Counted from the first letter of the stretch, positions 9,057 through 20,411 are shown. The stretch: DNA of 64,000 nt from Streptococcus oralis ATCC 35037 (GCF_900637025.1 NZ_LR134336.1:822001-886000); one strand, 5' to 3'. The notes: generated by a model not told the origin, from the sequence alone. Program-made: numbers and translations.

Positions 9057-9986
9057 ATGATTTTAACAGTCACAATGAATCCATCCATCGATATTTCCTA
9101 TCCTTTGGATGAATTAAAAATTGACACTGTCAACCGCGTGGTGGACGTGACCAAGACAGCTGGTGGTAAAGGTCTCAATGTTACACGAGTTCTTTCAGAA
9201 TTTGGTGATTCTGTTGTTGCTACTGGTTTGGTCGGTGGTAAACTTGGTGAGTTTTTGGTAGAGCATATCGATGATAAAGTAACGAAACGTTTCTTCTCCA
9301 TTCAAGGAGAGACTCGTAACTGTATCGCTATTCTGCACGGTGACAACCAAACAGAAATCCTTGAAAAAGGTCCCGAAGTTCTGGAACAAGAAGGGCAAGA
9401 TTTCTTGGCTCATTTCGAAAATCTCCTTGACACTGTGGAAGTAGTTGCTATCTCTGGTAGCCTGCCAGCAGGTCTTCCAGTTGACTACTATGCAAGCTTA
9501 GTAGAACTTGCTAATCGCAAAGGAAAACCAGTTGTTCTAGATTGCTCAGGTGCAGCACTTCAGGCAGTTCTTGAATCACCACACAAACCAACAGTAATCA
9601 AACCAAATAACGAAGAATTGTCTCAGCTTCTTGGGAAAGAAGTTTCTGAGGATTTGGATGAATTAAAAGAAGTTCTTCAAGAGCCTTTATTTGCAGGGAT
9701 TGAGTGGATAATTGTTTCACTTGGTGCAAATGGTGCTTTTGCAAAGCATGGGGATACTTTCTACAAGGTTGATATTCCAAGAATTCAGGTAGTGAACCCT
9801 GTTGGATCTGGAGATTCTACTGTGGCAGGGATTTCCTCAGGTCTTCTTCATAAGGAATCTGATCAAGAACTCCTCATCAAGGCCAATGTCCTTGGTATGC
9901 TCAATGCCCAAGAAAAGATGACAGGTCATGTCAATATGGCCAACTATCAAGCTTTATATGATCAATTAATAGTAAAAGAGGTATAA
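9057..9986 (+). CDS. lacC: tagatose-6-phosphate kinase LacC
   Basis: Phosphorylates tagatose-6-phosphate to tagatose-1,6-bisphosphate. The 309-residue PfkB-family kinase shows the N-terminal motif [13 protein letters not shown] (about residues 35-47) and the C-terminal ATP/anion-hole motif [12 protein letters not shown] (about residue 250), where the aspartate is the catalytic base. GAGGTG precedes the ATG. Only one base separates it from lacD. Confidence 0.94.
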   Translation: MILTVTMNPSIDISYPLDELKIDTVNRVVDVTKTAGGKGLNVTRVLSEFGDSVVATGLVGGKLGEFLVEHIDDKVTKRFFSIQGETRNCIAILHGDNQTEILEKGPEVLEQEGQDFLAHFENLLDTVEVVAISGSLPAGLPVDYYASLVELANRKGKPVVLDCSGAALQAVLESPHKPTVIKPNNEELSQLLGKEVSEDLDELKEVLQEPLFAGIEWIIVSLGANGAFAKHGDTFYKVDIPRIQVVNPVGSGDSTVAGISSGLLHKESDQELLIKANVLGMLNAQEKMTGHVNMANYQALYDQLIVKEV

Positions 9987-9987
9987 A

Positions 9988-10968
9988 ATGGCTTTAACAG
10001 AACAAAAACGTGCACGCTTAGAAAAACTTTCAGATGAAAATGGCATTATCTCCGCTCTTGCCTTTGACCAACGTGGTGCTTTGAAACGCCTTATGGCTCA
10101 ATACCAAACAGAAGAGCCGACAGTGGCTCAAATGGAAGAACTCAAAGTCTTAGTTGCAGATGAATTGACAAAATACGCATCCTCTATGCTTCTTGACCCA
10201 GAGTATGGTCTTCCAGCTACAAAAGCGCTTGATCCAAATGCTGGTCTTCTCCTTGCTTATGAGAAAACTGGCTACGATACAACTAGCACTAAACGCTTGC
10301 CTGACTGCTTGGATGTTTGGTCTGCAAAACGCATCAAAGAACAAGGTGCAGACGCTGTTAAGTTCTTGCTTTACTATGACGTAGACAGCGCTGACGAACT
10401 CAACCAAGAAAAACAAGCCTACATTGAACGCATCGGTTCAGAGTGTGTGGCAGAAGATATTCCATTCTTCCTTGAAATCTTGGCTTACGATGAAAAAATT
10501 GCTGATGCAGGTTCAGCAGAATACGCAAAAGTGAAACCACACAAGGTTATTGGTGCTATGAAAGTCTTCTCAGACCCACGCTTTAACATCGATGTCTTGA
10601 AAGTAGAAGTTCCAGTCAACGTCAAATACGTTGAAGGCTTTGGCGATGGTGAAATCGTGCATACTCGTGAAGAAGCGGCAGCTTTCTTCAAAGCGCAAGA
10701 CGAAGCAACAAATCTTCCATACATCTACTTGAGTGCGGGTGTATCAGCTAAACTCTTCCAAGAAACGCTTGTCTTTGCCCACGAATCAGGTGCAAACTTC
10801 AACGGAGTTCTTTGTGGCCGTGCAACTTGGGCTGGATCAGTTGAAGCCTACATCAAAGACGGTGAAGCAGCAGCTCGTGAGTGGTTGCGTACAACTGGAT
10901 TTGAGAACATTGACGAACTCAACAAGGTTCTTCAAACAACAGCGACTTCATGGAAAGAACGTGTATAA
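9988..10968 (+). CDS. lacD: tagatose-1,6-bisphosphate aldolase LacD
   Basis: Class I aldolase splitting tagatose-1,6-bisphosphate into dihydroxyacetone phosphate and glyceraldehyde-3-phosphate, feeding glycolysis. At 326 residues it has the usual LacD length, with the start [16 protein letters not shown] (about 20-35) and a lysine-containing strand [15 protein letters not shown] region ([13 protein letters not shown], about 204-216) holding the Schiff-base lysine. In S. pyogenes LacD.1 is also a regulator; nothing here shows whether this copy is. Confidence 0.94.
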   Translation: MALTEQKRARLEKLSDENGIISALAFDQRGALKRLMAQYQTEEPTVAQMEELKVLVADELTKYASSMLLDPEYGLPATKALDPNAGLLLAYEKTGYDTTSTKRLPDCLDVWSAKRIKEQGADAVKFLLYYDVDSADELNQEKQAYIERIGSECVAEDIPFFLEILAYDEKIADAGSAEYAKVKPHKVIGAMKVFSDPRFNIDVLKVEVPVNVKYVEGFGDGEIVHTREEAAAFFKAQDEATNLPYIYLSAGVSAKLFQETLVFAHESGANFNGVLCGRATWAGSVEAYIKDGEAAAREWLRTTGFENIDELNKVLQTTATSWKERV

Positions 10969-11033
10969 GTTTCCCCCCTAATCTTAGGAACATTGATCTA
11001 AATAAAAATTTTAAAAAAAGTTGAATGTAAAGG

Positions 11034-11062
11034 TTTACAAAAAAACTGACTTGTGCTATACT
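11034..11062 (+). promoter_or_regulatory. lacTFEG promoter
   Basis: TTTACA (11034-11039), 17-base spacer, TATACT (11057-11062). It is followed directly by the antiterminator/terminator leader. Confidence 0.75.
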
Positions 11063-11082
11063 TAAATCACAAGTTAATACAA

Positions 11083-11167
11083 GGTGAGTGTTACTAAGTA
11101 ATATTAGGCATGATCACAGGTGAATTAGAAATCAAAGGATTTTCTAGTTCATTTGTGGTCATTTTTT
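11083..11167 (+). promoter_or_regulatory. RAT antiterminator and overlapping terminator ahead of lacT
   Basis: GTGTTACTAAGTAATATTAGG with the following CATGATCAC (about 11087-11117) has the layout of the ribonucleic antiterminator bound by BglG/LicT/LacT proteins (GxTTACT ... AGGCA). It overlaps the left arm of a long stem (about 11109-11131 with 11137-11160, several G-T pairs) ending in a run of T. LacT binding should stabilise the first fold and prevent termination when lactose PTS components are dephosphorylated. Confidence 0.8.
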
Positions 11168-11204
11168 GTACTCATATACCTTTAAGATATAAAAGGAGGT
11201 TGAC

Positions 11205-12041
11205 ATGTATCGAATTCTAAATCCAATGAATCACAATGTTTCACTTGTCAGAAATGACAAAGGAGAAGAGGTGATTGTAATTGGTAAGGGGATTGCATTC
11301 GGAAAGAAGAAGGGGGATTTGATTGCTGAAAATCAGGTTGAGAAAATCTTTCGGATGAAGACCGAAGAGTCCAGAGAAAATTTTATGGCTCTGCTCAAAG
11401 ATGTTCCGCTGGATTTTATCACAGTGACTTATGAGATTATTGATAAGCTTTCTAAGAAATATCATTATCCGATTCAAGAGTATCTATACGTAACCTTGAC
11501 AGATCATATTTACTGTTCTTACCAAGCTCTAACACAAGGAAGGTACAAGGATAGTAATCTGCCAGATATTTCTGCCAAGTATCCTGTCGCTTTTCAAATC
11601 GCAAAGGAAGCCTTTGAAATCTATCGTCAGAAGTTGACAGATCATTTCCCTGAGGATGAAATTATTCGGATTGCTTATCATTTCATCAATGCCGAAGGGG
11701 AGAATGAAGTTCAAGTGGTTGAGTCGATTGATAAGAGGAAAGAAATTCTCAGGAATGTCGAAGAAGTGCTAAAGGGTTATGCAATTCAACGAACCAAAGA
11801 GAATAATCATTTCTATGATCGTTTTATGATTCATTTGAATTATTTCTTGGATTATTTAGACAGATCTAGAGATGATAACCAATCACTTCTGGATATGGAA
11901 GATCATATTAAACAATCCTATCCAAAAGCGTTCGAGATTGGTTCCAAGATCTATGATGTGATTACGCAACATACGGGTCTTGATTTGTATAAAAGTGAAC
12001 GAGTTTATCTAGTTCTACATATCCAACGTTTATTGTCATAA
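11205..12041 (+). CDS. lacT: transcriptional antiterminator LacT
   Basis: RNA-binding antiterminator of the BglG/SacY family, 278 residues: a CAT RNA-binding domain at residues 1-55 (MYRILNPMNHNVSLV..., with the typical GKGIAFGKKKGD segment) and two PRD domains (about 65-170 and 175-278) containing conserved histidines (AYHFINAE; VLHIQRL). PTS-mediated phosphorylation of the PRD histidines sets its activity. It controls the RAT/terminator upstream of itself and so the lacTFEG unit. Confidence 0.94.
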   Translation: MYRILNPMNHNVSLVRNDKGEEVIVIGKGIAFGKKKGDLIAENQVEKIFRMKTEESRENFMALLKDVPLDFITVTYEIIDKLSKKYHYPIQEYLYVTLTDHIYCSYQALTQGRYKDSNLPDISAKYPVAFQIAKEAFEIYRQKLTDHFPEDEIIRIAYHFINAEGENEVQVVESIDKRKEILRNVEEVLKGYAIQRTKENNHFYDRFMIHLNYFLDYLDRSRDDNQSLLDMEDHIKQSYPKAFEIGSKIYDVITQHTGLDLYKSERVYLVLHIQRLLS

Positions 12042-12076
12042 AAATTTAATTAAAAATACATAAGGAGAATTCTATC

Positions 12077-12394
12077 ATGAATAGAGAAGAAGTAACATTG
12101 TTAGGTTTTGAAATTGTTGCCTATGCTGGCGATGCTCGTTCAAAACTATTGGAAGCCTTGAAGGCTGCTGAAGCTGGCGATTTTGCGAAAGCTGATACTC
12201 TCGTAGAGGAAGCTGGTGGTTGCATCGCTGAGGCTCATCACGCGCAAACAAGTCTATTAACTAAGGAAGCTTCAGGTGAGGACTTAGCCTATAGTGTAAC
12301 CATGATGCACGGTCAGGATCACTTGATGACAACTATCTTGTTAAAAGATTTGATGCACCATTTAATCGAACTCTACAAGAGAGGAGTTAAGTAA
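12077..12394 (+). CDS. lacF: lactose PTS IIA component LacF
   Basis: A 105-residue EIIA of the lactose/cellobiose class, all-helical, forming a trimer in known relatives. The phosphorylated histidine lies in MMHGQDHLM near residue 76. It receives phosphate from HPr and passes it to the EIIB domain of LacE. Its last base overlaps the first base of lacE. Confidence 0.94.
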   Translation: MNREEVTLLGFEIVAYAGDARSKLLEALKAAEAGDFAKADTLVEEAGGCIAEAHHAQTSLLTKEASGEDLAYSVTMMHGQDHLMTTILLKDLMHHLIELYKRGVK

Positions 12395-14088
12395 TGAATA
12401 AATTAATTGCTTTTATCGAGAAAGGAAAGCCTTTCTTTGAAAAACTGTCTCGTAATATCTACCTTCGTGCCATTCGAGATGGTTTCATTGCTGGAATGCC
12501 AGTTATTCTCTTCTCAAGTATCTTTATCTTGATTGCTTTTGTACCAAACTCATGGGGCTTTAAATGGTCTGACGATGTTGTCAATCTCCTCATGAAACCT
12601 TATAGCTATTCAATGGGGATTCTAGCTCTCTTGGTAGCTGGTACAACAGCTAAGTCATTGACCGACTCAGTAAACCGTAGCATGGAGAAAACCAACCAAA
12701 TCAACTATATGTCGACACTTTTGGCTGCGATTGTTGGTTTGTTAATGTTAGCAGCTGATCCTATCGAAAATGGACTAGCTACTGGATTCTTGGGGACAAA
12801 AGGTTTGCTTTCGGCCTTCCTTGCTGCCTTTGTTACTGTAGCCATCTATAAGGTTTGTGTTAAGAACAACGTCACTATTCGTATGCCTGACGAAGTTCCA
12901 CCAAATATCTCACAAGTCTTTAAAGATGTGATTCCATTCACTCTATCAGTGGTTTCTCTTTATGCTCTTGATTTACTAGCTCGTCATTTTGTTGGTGCAA
13001 GCGTAGCTGAATCAATCGGTAAATTCTTTGCACCATTATTCTCAGCTGCTGATGGCTATCTAGGTATTACCATTATCTTTGGTGCCTTTGCCTTCTTCTG
13101 GTTTGTTGGTATCCATGGTCCATCTATCGTTGAACCTGCTATCGCAGCGATTACCTATGCAAATGCCGAAGTCAACTTGAACCTTCTCCAACAAGGTATG
13201 CACGCTGACAAGATTCTTACTTCTGGTACACAAATGTTTATCGTTACCATGGGTGGTACTGGTGCGACACTGGTTGTTCCATTCATGTTCATGTGGTTAA
13301 CCAAATCGAAACGTAACCGTGCAATCGGACGTGCTTCAGTAGTTCCAACTTTCTTTGGTGTAAATGAACCAATCTTGTTTGGTGCACCGCTTGTCTTGAA
13401 CCCAATCTTCTTTATTCCATTCATCTTTGCGCCAATTGCCAACGTATGGATTTTTAAATTCTTCATTGAGACGCTTGGCATGAACTCATTTACTGCCAAC
13501 CTTCCTTGGACAACACCAGGTCCGCTCGGTATTGTTCTCGGTACAAACTTCCAATTCTTGTCATTTGTACTTGCTGCTTTGTTAATCCTTGTTGACGTAG
13601 CCATCTACTATCCATTCCTCAAGGTTTATGATGAACAAATCCTTGAAGAAGAACGTTCTGGTAAAGCCAATGATGAATTGAAAGAAAAAGTAGCTGCAAA
13701 CTTCAATACTGCCAAAGCAGATGCTATTCTTGAAAAAGCTGGTGTAGAAGCAGCGCAAAACACAATCACAGAAGAAACAAATGTTCTCGTTCTCTGTGCA
13801 GGAGGAGGTACAAGTGGTCTCCTTGCAAATGCTCTAAACAAGGCAGCTGCAGAGTACAAAGTTCCTGTTAAAGCAGCAGCTGGTGGCTATGGTGCTCACC
13901 GTGAAATGTTGCCTGAGTTTGATCTGGTTATCCTTGCTCCTCAAGTTGCTTCAAACTTTGAAGACATGAAGGCCGAAACCGACAAACTTGGTATCAAACT
14001 TGCCAAGACAGAAGGTGGCCAATACATTAAACTGACTCGTGATGGAAAAGGCGCTCTTGCCTTTGTTCAAGCGCAGTTCGAAGAGTAA
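12394..14088 (+). CDS. lacE: lactose PTS IICB component LacE
   Basis: A 564-residue membrane permease: the N-terminal EIIC domain (about 1-410) has multiple spans and the motif [10 protein letters not shown], and the C-terminal cytoplasmic EIIB domain (about 465-564) has its phosphocysteine in [14 protein letters not shown]. It imports lactose as lactose-6-phosphate. It shares one base with the lacF stop, so translation is probably coupled. Confidence 0.95.
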   Translation: MNKLIAFIEKGKPFFEKLSRNIYLRAIRDGFIAGMPVILFSSIFILIAFVPNSWGFKWSDDVVNLLMKPYSYSMGILALLVAGTTAKSLTDSVNRSMEKTNQINYMSTLLAAIVGLLMLAADPIENGLATGFLGTKGLLSAFLAAFVTVAIYKVCVKNNVTIRMPDEVPPNISQVFKDVIPFTLSVVSLYALDLLARHFVGASVAESIGKFFAPLFSAADGYLGITIIFGAFAFFWFVGIHGPSIVEPAIAAITYANAEVNLNLLQQGMHADKILTSGTQMFIVTMGGTGATLVVPFMFMWLTKSKRNRAIGRASVVPTFFGVNEPILFGAPLVLNPIFFIPFIFAPIANVWIFKFFIETLGMNSFTANLPWTTPGPLGIVLGTNFQFLSFVLAALLILVDVAIYYPFLKVYDEQILEEERSGKANDELKEKVAANFNTAKADAILEKAGVEAAQNTITEETNVLVLCAGGGTSGLLANALNKAAAEYKVPVKAAAGGYGAHREMLPEFDLVILAPQVASNFEDMKAETDKLGIKLAKTEGGQYIKLTRDGKGALAFVQAQFEE

Positions 14089-14106
14089 AATGTAAATAGC
14101 GAAGAA

Positions 14107-14147
14107 GTGAGATGGAGGAACTCCTCCCAACTATACCCCCATCTCAT
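14107..14147 (+). other. intercistronic stem-loop between lacE and lacG
   Basis: GTGAGATGG (14107-14115) pairs with CCATCTCAT (14139-14147), and GGAG/CTCC can pair inside the loop. There is no strong T tail, so it may be a processing or mRNA-stability element rather than a terminator. Confidence 0.5.
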
Positions 14148-14160
14148 TTATATTTCTTGA

Positions 14161-15579
<1,419 letters not shown>

Positions 15580-15587
15580 AATTGAAC

Positions 15588-15621
15588 AAAAATTCCCCGC
15601 TACAAAGGCAGGGGAATTTTT
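15588..15621. terminator. bidirectional terminator between lacG and lacR
   Basis: AAAATTCCCC and GGGGAATTTT arms around a short loop carry T-rich flanks on both strands, serving lacG (+) and lacR (-). Confidence 0.8.
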
Positions 15622-16387
15622 ATGGTTTTGATAAAAGAATGGTTGTTTGTTTTGACAGGTCTTCAAATGTTTCCTGACTCAGTTTGGAATCTGAAACGAT
15701 GGTATCAATCTCTGAGATATTGTAGAAAGTGTAAAAATCAAACTTATTAAACTTGCTGTGGTCTGCTAGTAAGTATTTTTTATTGGCATTGTTCAAGGCG
15801 ATTCGTTGTACCTCACCCTCTTCTTCACTGAAAGTAGCAATTGCCTTATCCTTAATACCATTACAACTTACAAAAGCTTTAGAAAACTGAAGGTTGGTCA
15901 AATCCTGTAAGGTAAGTGTCCCTACAAAAGCACCAGTGATGGAGCGATAATTTCCGCCAATCAAGATCAAATCTGTTAGTTTTCGTTCGTTTAGGATTAG
16001 AAAAACTGGAAGACTGTTTGTTACAACACGAATATTATCGATAGGGAGCTCACGAGCAAAACATTCTAAGGTTGTTCCTGGCCCGATAAAAATAGTTTCA
16101 CCTTCGTCAATCAAATGGCCGGCAAAACGGCTGATTTCTTGTTTTTCAGCAATCTGCAAGCCTTGTTTTTCAACGTTTGAGCGTTCGTTGTTTAAGAGAG
16201 AACCTGTACGAAGTTTTTCAGCGCCACCGTGCACACGAACCAGCAAATCCTTATCTGCTAGTTCTTGTAAATAGCGGCGAGCTGTCATATCTGACACATC
16301 AAGACTCTCCATAATCTCTTTTACAGTAATAGTGCCTTTTGTGTTTACTGCTTCTAGAATACTATCTAGTTTTTCTTGCTTTAGCAT
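15620..16387 (-). CDS. lacR: lactose repressor LacR (DeoR family)
   Basis: A 255-residue DeoR-type regulator. The winged-helix DNA-binding part is at residues 1-57 (TVKEIMESLDVSDMTARRYL), and a DeoR C-terminal sensor domain has GGNYRSITGAFVG. Tagatose-6-phosphate is the inducer in related systems. ATG 16387 fits GAGG eight bases upstream; a GTG at 16396 is a less likely start. It converges on lacG, and its promoter carries the same 17-base string as the gatA promoter, implying autoregulation and shared control. Confidence 0.9.
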   Translation of the reverse strand: MLKQEKLDSILEAVNTKGTITVKEIMESLDVSDMTARRYLQELADKDLLVRVHGGAEKLRTGSLLNNERSNVEKQGLQIAEKQEISRFAGHLIDEGETIFIGPGTTLECFARELPIDNIRVVTNSLPVFLILNERKLTDLILIGGNYRSITGAFVGTLTLQDLTNLQFSKAFVSCNGIKDKAIATFSEEEGEVQRIALNNANKKYLLADHSKFNKFDFYTFYNISEIDTIVSDSKLSQETFEDLSKQTTILLSKP

Positions 16388-16415
16388 CCTTATCACCTCG
16401 ATTTCTACTATTATT

Positions 16416-16469
16416 ATCTTACCATAAAACCCTCAATCAATCAAATAAAAAAACAAAATAAAACAAAAA
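16416..16469 (-). promoter_or_regulatory. lacR promoter and operator
   Basis: On the minus strand: TTGATT (16444-16439), 17-base spacer, TAAGAT (16421-16416). The operator-like string ACAAAATAAAACAAAAA (plus strand, 16453-16469) lies just upstream of the -35. Confidence 0.6.
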
Positions 16470-16471
16470 CA

Positions 16472-16509
16472 AAAATATCATGGTTGTTTTAAACAAACCA
16501 TGATATTTT
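16472..16509 (-). terminator. intrinsic terminator of nrdF
   Basis: A perfect 14-bp stem, AAAATATCATGGTT with AACCATGATATTTT, has a 10-base loop, 15 bases past the nrdF stop. The tail on the minus strand is T-rich. Confidence 0.85.
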
Positions 16510-16524
16510 GAATGATTGGTCAAA

Positions 16525-17487
16525 TTAGTCTAAACCGTAGTTGTAATCCTCGTCTTGCATGGCTTCAACTTCACCAAGGAGGTAACCATTTCCGACTTGA
16601 GAGAAGAAGTCGTGGTTAGAAGTTCCTGTTGAGATTCCGTTCATGACGATAGGATTGACATCATCTGCAGAATCTGGGAAGAGTGGATCTTGTCCTAGGT
16701 TCATAAGGGCCTTATTGGCATTGTAACGAAGGAAGGTTTTGACTTCCTCAGTCCAACCAACACCGTCATAGAGACTTTCTGTATAACCTTCTTCGTTCTC
16801 ATAGAGGGTATAGAGCAGGTCGTACATCCATTCTTTGAGCTTTTCTTGCTCTTCTTCAGGCAATTCATTGAAACCAAGTTGGAATTTGTAACCAATATAA
16901 GTTCCGTGAACAGACTCATCACGGATAATCAGTTTGATGATTTCCGCAACGTTGGCCAGTTTGTTGTTACCGAGATAGTAGAGTGGGGTAAAGAAACCTG
17001 AGTAGAAGAGGAAGGTTTCAAGGAAGACACTGGCTACTTTCTTTTCTAGTGGGCTACCATTGAGATAGATTTCATTGATGATTTCCGCTTTTCTTTGTAG
17101 GTAGGGGTTAGTGTTGGTCCATTCAAAGATTTCTTCGATTTCAGCCTTGGTATTCAAGGTCGAAAAGATAGAAGAGTAAGATTTTGCATGGACAGATTCC
17201 ATAAATTGGATGTTGTTAAAAACAGCTTCCTCATGCGGTGTACGGATGTCGGAACGAAGAGCCTGAACCCCTGTTTCAGATTGCATGGTATCAAGAAGGG
17301 TCAAACCACCAAAGACTTTTCCAACCAGGTCTTTTTCTTTGTTTGATAGTTTTCTCCAGTCGTCTAGATCATTTGACAAGGGGATACGCGTATCGAGCCA
17401 GAATTGCTCTGTCAGCTTTTCCCAAGTTGATTTGTCGATGACATCTTCGATGGCATTCCAGTTAATGGCTTTGTAGTAAGTTTCCAT
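16525..17487 (-). CDS. nrdF: class Ib ribonucleotide reductase small subunit NrdF
   Basis: Radical-generating beta subunit for aerobic deoxyribonucleotide synthesis, 320 residues. The dimetal ligands and radical tyrosine can be placed by position: D66, E97, H100, Y104 (MESVHAKSYSS), E157, E191 and H194 (RDESVHGTY). This is the class Ib pattern (Mn or Fe, normally needing NrdI; nrdI is not in this window). It has its own probable promoter and is separated from nrdE by a terminator. Confidence 0.95.
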   Translation of the reverse strand: METYYKAINWNAIEDVIDKSTWEKLTEQFWLDTRIPLSNDLDDWRKLSNKEKDLVGKVFGGLTLLDTMQSETGVQALRSDIRTPHEEAVFNNIQFMESVHAKSYSSIFSTLNTKAEIEEIFEWTNTNPYLQRKAEIINEIYLNGSPLEKKVASVFLETFLFYSGFFTPLYYLGNNKLANVAEIIKLIIRDESVHGTYIGYKFQLGFNELPEEEQEKLKEWMYDLLYTLYENEEGYTESLYDGVGWTEEVKTFLRYNANKALMNLGQDPLFPDSADDVNPIVMNGISTGTSNHDFFSQVGNGYLLGEVEAMQDEDYNYGLD

Positions 17488-17534
17488 TTGAAATCTCTTT
17501 CTGTATGTAATAATGCGATTGTCAAATCATCTCT

Positions 17535-17540
17535 ATTTTA
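17535..17540 (-). promoter_or_regulatory. possible nrdF extended -10
   Basis: On the minus strand TG-A-TAAAAT precedes nrdF by about 48 bases. No convincing -35 is seen. It lies downstream of the nrdE terminator, so some promoter is expected here. Confidence 0.35.
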
Positions 17541-17565
17541 TCATAGTCTGAGAAGAGTATCGCAC

Positions 17566-17589
17566 AAAAAGTCGGAAGCCCGACTTTTT
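17566..17589 (-). terminator. terminator between nrdE and nrdF
   Basis: Perfect 10-bp stem AAAAAGTCGG / CCGACTTTTT with a four-base loop; the minus-strand tail is T-rich. It lies about 92 bases after the nrdE stop. Confidence 0.8.
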
Positions 17590-17681
17590 AGTTTTTCATA
17601 GTATTTAAGATACTTATCAAGTTTTTTCTGGTGGGTAACTTAATCAGTAGTCTGAGAAAATGTGGTTGCCTCAGATAAAAA

Positions 17682-19841
17682 TTAAATCACACAGCTTTCA
17701 CATTGGTTAGCACCAACTTCTCCACCGTCGTCTGTAAAGGTACGGACGTAGTAGATAGACTTGATTCCCTTGTTAAAGGCATAGTTACGAAGGATAGACA
17801 AATCACGTGTCGTTTGTTTGTTTTCCTTCTTCCATTCGTAAAGACCTTTTGGAATGTCGCTACGCATGAAGAGAGTGAGCGAAAGCCCTTGATCTACGTG
17901 CTCAGTTGCAGCCGCGTAAACATCAATCACCTTACGCATATCCATGTCATAAGCAGAAGTGTAGTAAGGGATAGTGTCTGTTGACAAGCCTGCGGCAGGG
18001 TAGTAGATCTTACCAATTTTCTTCTCTTGGCGTTCTTCGATACGTTGTGTAATAGGATGGATAGAAGCAGAAACGTCGTTGATGTAGCTGATAGAACCAT
18101 TTGGAGCAACAGCTAGACGGTTTTGATGGTAAAGTCCATCTGCTTGAACCTTTTCTCGAAGTTCAGCCCAGTCAGTAGCGCTTGGAATAAAGACATCTTT
18201 AAAGAGCTCTTTGACACGGTCTGATTTTGGAACAAATTCGCCTGTCACATACTTGTCGAAGTAGCTTCCGTTAGCATAGTCTGATTTTTCAAAGTTGTGG
18301 AAGGTGATACCACGTTCACGCGCGATGTTATTAGATTCTACCAAGGTCCAGTAGTTCATAAGCATAAAGTAGATGCTTGTAAATTCAACTGACTCAGCTG
18401 ATCCATATTCGATCAGTTGTTGGGCAAGGTAACTGTGAAGTCCCATTGCACCAAGCCCAAAGGTGTGGGCCAAGCTATTTCCGTGGTCGATAGTAGGAAC
18501 AGCTACGATGTGTGAACTATCTGTAACGAAAGTAAGGGCACGAACCATAGCGCGGATAGAACGACCAAAGTCAGGTGACGTCATCATGTTGACCACGTTG
18601 GTTGAACCAAGGTTACATGAAACGTCCGTTCCCATTTGAAGGAATTCTTGAGCATCGTTGATCAAGCTTGGTTCTTGAACTTGAAGAATCTCGGAACACA
18701 AGTTACTCATGATAATCTTTCCATCGACAGGATTTGCACGGTTAGCCGTATCAATGTTGACGACATAAGGGTAACCAGATTCTTGTTGCAATTTAGAGAT
18801 TTCAGTTTCCAAATCACGCGCCTTGATTTTTGTCTTGCGGATGTTTGGATTTGCGACCAATTCATCGTATTTTTCAGTGATGTCGATGTAGTTGAACGGT
18901 ACACCGTACTCAAGCTCTACAGAGTAAGGGCTAAAGAGATACATTTCTTCATTTTTACGAGCTAATTCGTAGAATTTATCGGGCACCACAACACCGAGTG
19001 AAAGGGTCTTTACACGAACTTTTTCATCAGCATTTTCTTTCTTAGTGGAAAGGAAGGCGATGATATCTGGGTGAAAGACATTGAGGTAGACAACCCCAGC
19101 ACCTTGACGCTGACCCAATTGGTTAGAGTAGGAGAAACTGTCTTCGAAGAGTTTCATAACTGGTACGACACCAGAAGCAGCACCTTCATAACCTTTGATA
19201 GGTGCGCCAGCTTCACGAAGGTTGCTGAGGGAAATTCCCACACCACCACCGATACGTGAAAGTTGGAGAGCTGAGTTGATAGAACGGCCGATAGAGTTCA
19301 TATCATCAGTTACTTGGATTAAGAAGCAAGATACCAACTCCCCACGACGAGCACGACCAGCATTCAAGAAGGAAGGAGTAGCAGGTTGGTAGCGTTGGTG
19401 GATGATTTCATTGGCAATATCAGTCGCAATCGCTTCATCCCCGTCAGCAAAATAAAGTGCATTAAAGAAGACACGGTCTTCCATACTTTCAAGGTAGTAT
19501 TCACCGTCATTAGTCTTCAAGGCATACTGGTTGTAAAACTTATAGGCAGCCATGAATGATTTGAATTGGAAGTTTTGGTCTTTGATAAATTGATGCAATT
19601 CTTCCAAAAACTCTGGACGGTATTTCTTGAGAAATGCAGTTTCGATGTAGTTGTGTTCAATGAGGTAGTTGATTTTATCAGTAATTGAATCAAAAACCAT
19701 GGTATTTGGAACCACATTTTCTTTAAAGAAGGCATCCAAGGCTTCCTTATCTTTATGAAGCATGATTTGTCCATTGACAGGACGGTTGATTTCGTTATTG
19801 AGACGGAAGTAGGTCACGTCCTCAAGATGTTTTAATCCCAT
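17682..19841 (-). CDS. nrdE: class Ib ribonucleotide reductase large subunit NrdE
   Basis: Catalytic alpha subunit reducing ribonucleoside diphosphates, 719 residues as usual for class Ib. Visible landmarks are the substrate-site segment SCFLIQVTDDMNSIG, the NLCSEI cysteine motif, NGSISYINDVSASIHP, and the C-terminal redox cysteines NQCESCVI, which are re-reduced by NrdH glutaredoxin. The N-terminal ATP-cone of class Ia is absent. It follows nrdH by 80 bases. Confidence 0.96.
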   Translation of the reverse strand: MGLKHLEDVTYFRLNNEINRPVNGQIMLHKDKEALDAFFKENVVPNTMVFDSITDKINYLIEHNYIETAFLKKYRPEFLEELHQFIKDQNFQFKSFMAAYKFYNQYALKTNDGEYYLESMEDRVFFNALYFADGDEAIATDIANEIIHQRYQPATPSFLNAGRARRGELVSCFLIQVTDDMNSIGRSINSALQLSRIGGGVGISLSNLREAGAPIKGYEGAASGVVPVMKLFEDSFSYSNQLGQRQGAGVVYLNVFHPDIIAFLSTKKENADEKVRVKTLSLGVVVPDKFYELARKNEEMYLFSPYSVELEYGVPFNYIDITEKYDELVANPNIRKTKIKARDLETEISKLQQESGYPYVVNIDTANRANPVDGKIIMSNLCSEILQVQEPSLINDAQEFLQMGTDVSCNLGSTNVVNMMTSPDFGRSIRAMVRALTFVTDSSHIVAVPTIDHGNSLAHTFGLGAMGLHSYLAQQLIEYGSAESVEFTSIYFMLMNYWTLVESNNIARERGITFHNFEKSDYANGSYFDKYVTGEFVPKSDRVKELFKDVFIPSATDWAELREKVQADGLYHQNRLAVAPNGSISYINDVSASIHPITQRIEERQEKKIGKIYYPAAGLSTDTIPYYTSAYDMDMRKVIDVYAAATEHVDQGLSLTLFMRSDIPKGLYEWKKENKQTTRDLSILRNYAFNKGIKSIYYVRTFTDDGGEVGANQCESCVI

Positions 19842-19921
19842 AAAATTTCCTTTATCTAATTACAAAAGAAAGGCCTCTAAGTTAGCCCTAGAAGCAATCT
19901 CTTCTGGATGATGTACTAAGA

Positions 19922-20140
19922 TTATGCTAATTGTTTCAGTTTTCCTGGTTGGAAGCCTGAAAAGACTTCAGTTGGTGTTTGGATAACAGGAGCTGCACTG
20001 AAACCGAGCTCTTTAACTTGATCGATGTACTCTGGTTGCTCGTCGAGATTGATCTCACGATAAGCGACATTGTTGCTGTCCAAGAAACGCTTGGTCATCT
20101 TACATTGGACACAGTTGTTTTTAGAATAAACGGTTACCAT
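19922..20140 (-). CDS. nrdH: glutaredoxin-like NrdH
   Basis: A 72-residue redoxin that supplies electrons to NrdE. It contains the CxxC site NCVQCKMTKRFL near residue 9 and the NrdH-type end FSGFQPGKLKQLA. A GAGGAG ribosome site lies upstream. First gene of nrdHE. Confidence 0.94.
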   Translation of the reverse strand: MVTVYSKNNCVQCKMTKRFLDSNNVAYREINLDEQPEYIDQVKELGFSAAPVIQTPTEVFSGFQPGKLKQLA

Positions 20141-20176
20141 TTTCGTAACTCCTCTTTCAAAATAGATTACTTTCTT

Positions 20177-20204
20177 AGTATATCAGAAAAAAAAACTTTG
20201 TCAA
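20177..20204 (-). promoter_or_regulatory. nrdHE promoter
   Basis: Minus strand: TTGACA (20204-20199), 16-base spacer, TATACT (20182-20177), about 37 bases before nrdH. Confidence 0.75.
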
Positions 20205-20211
20205 ACTTTTT

Positions 20212-20269
20212 AAACTAAATCTTGTGCTAAAAAGTTACAGTTTTAAAAACAAAGCACAAGATATAGTGT
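20212..20269 (-). promoter_or_regulatory. pair of NrdR boxes upstream of nrdHE
   Basis: ACAAGATATAGTGT at 20256-20269 (ACACTATATCTTGT on the other strand) fits the NrdR-box consensus fully. AAACTAAATCTTGT at 20212-20225 agrees with it at 12 of 14 positions. Both lie just upstream of the -35. NrdR represses class Ib genes when dATP is high. Confidence 0.75.
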
Positions 20270-20411
20270 TTTGTAAGAGTGTAAAATTGGGTTTTCATTG
20301 AACTATCAAAGTTTATCAAAACAAAAAAACTATATACTGTATATTGGTAAGATAAATAGAAGATTTTCAGCAAGTTATCAGAAAGGAAATAGAAGAAAGT
20401 CCATAAAACAC

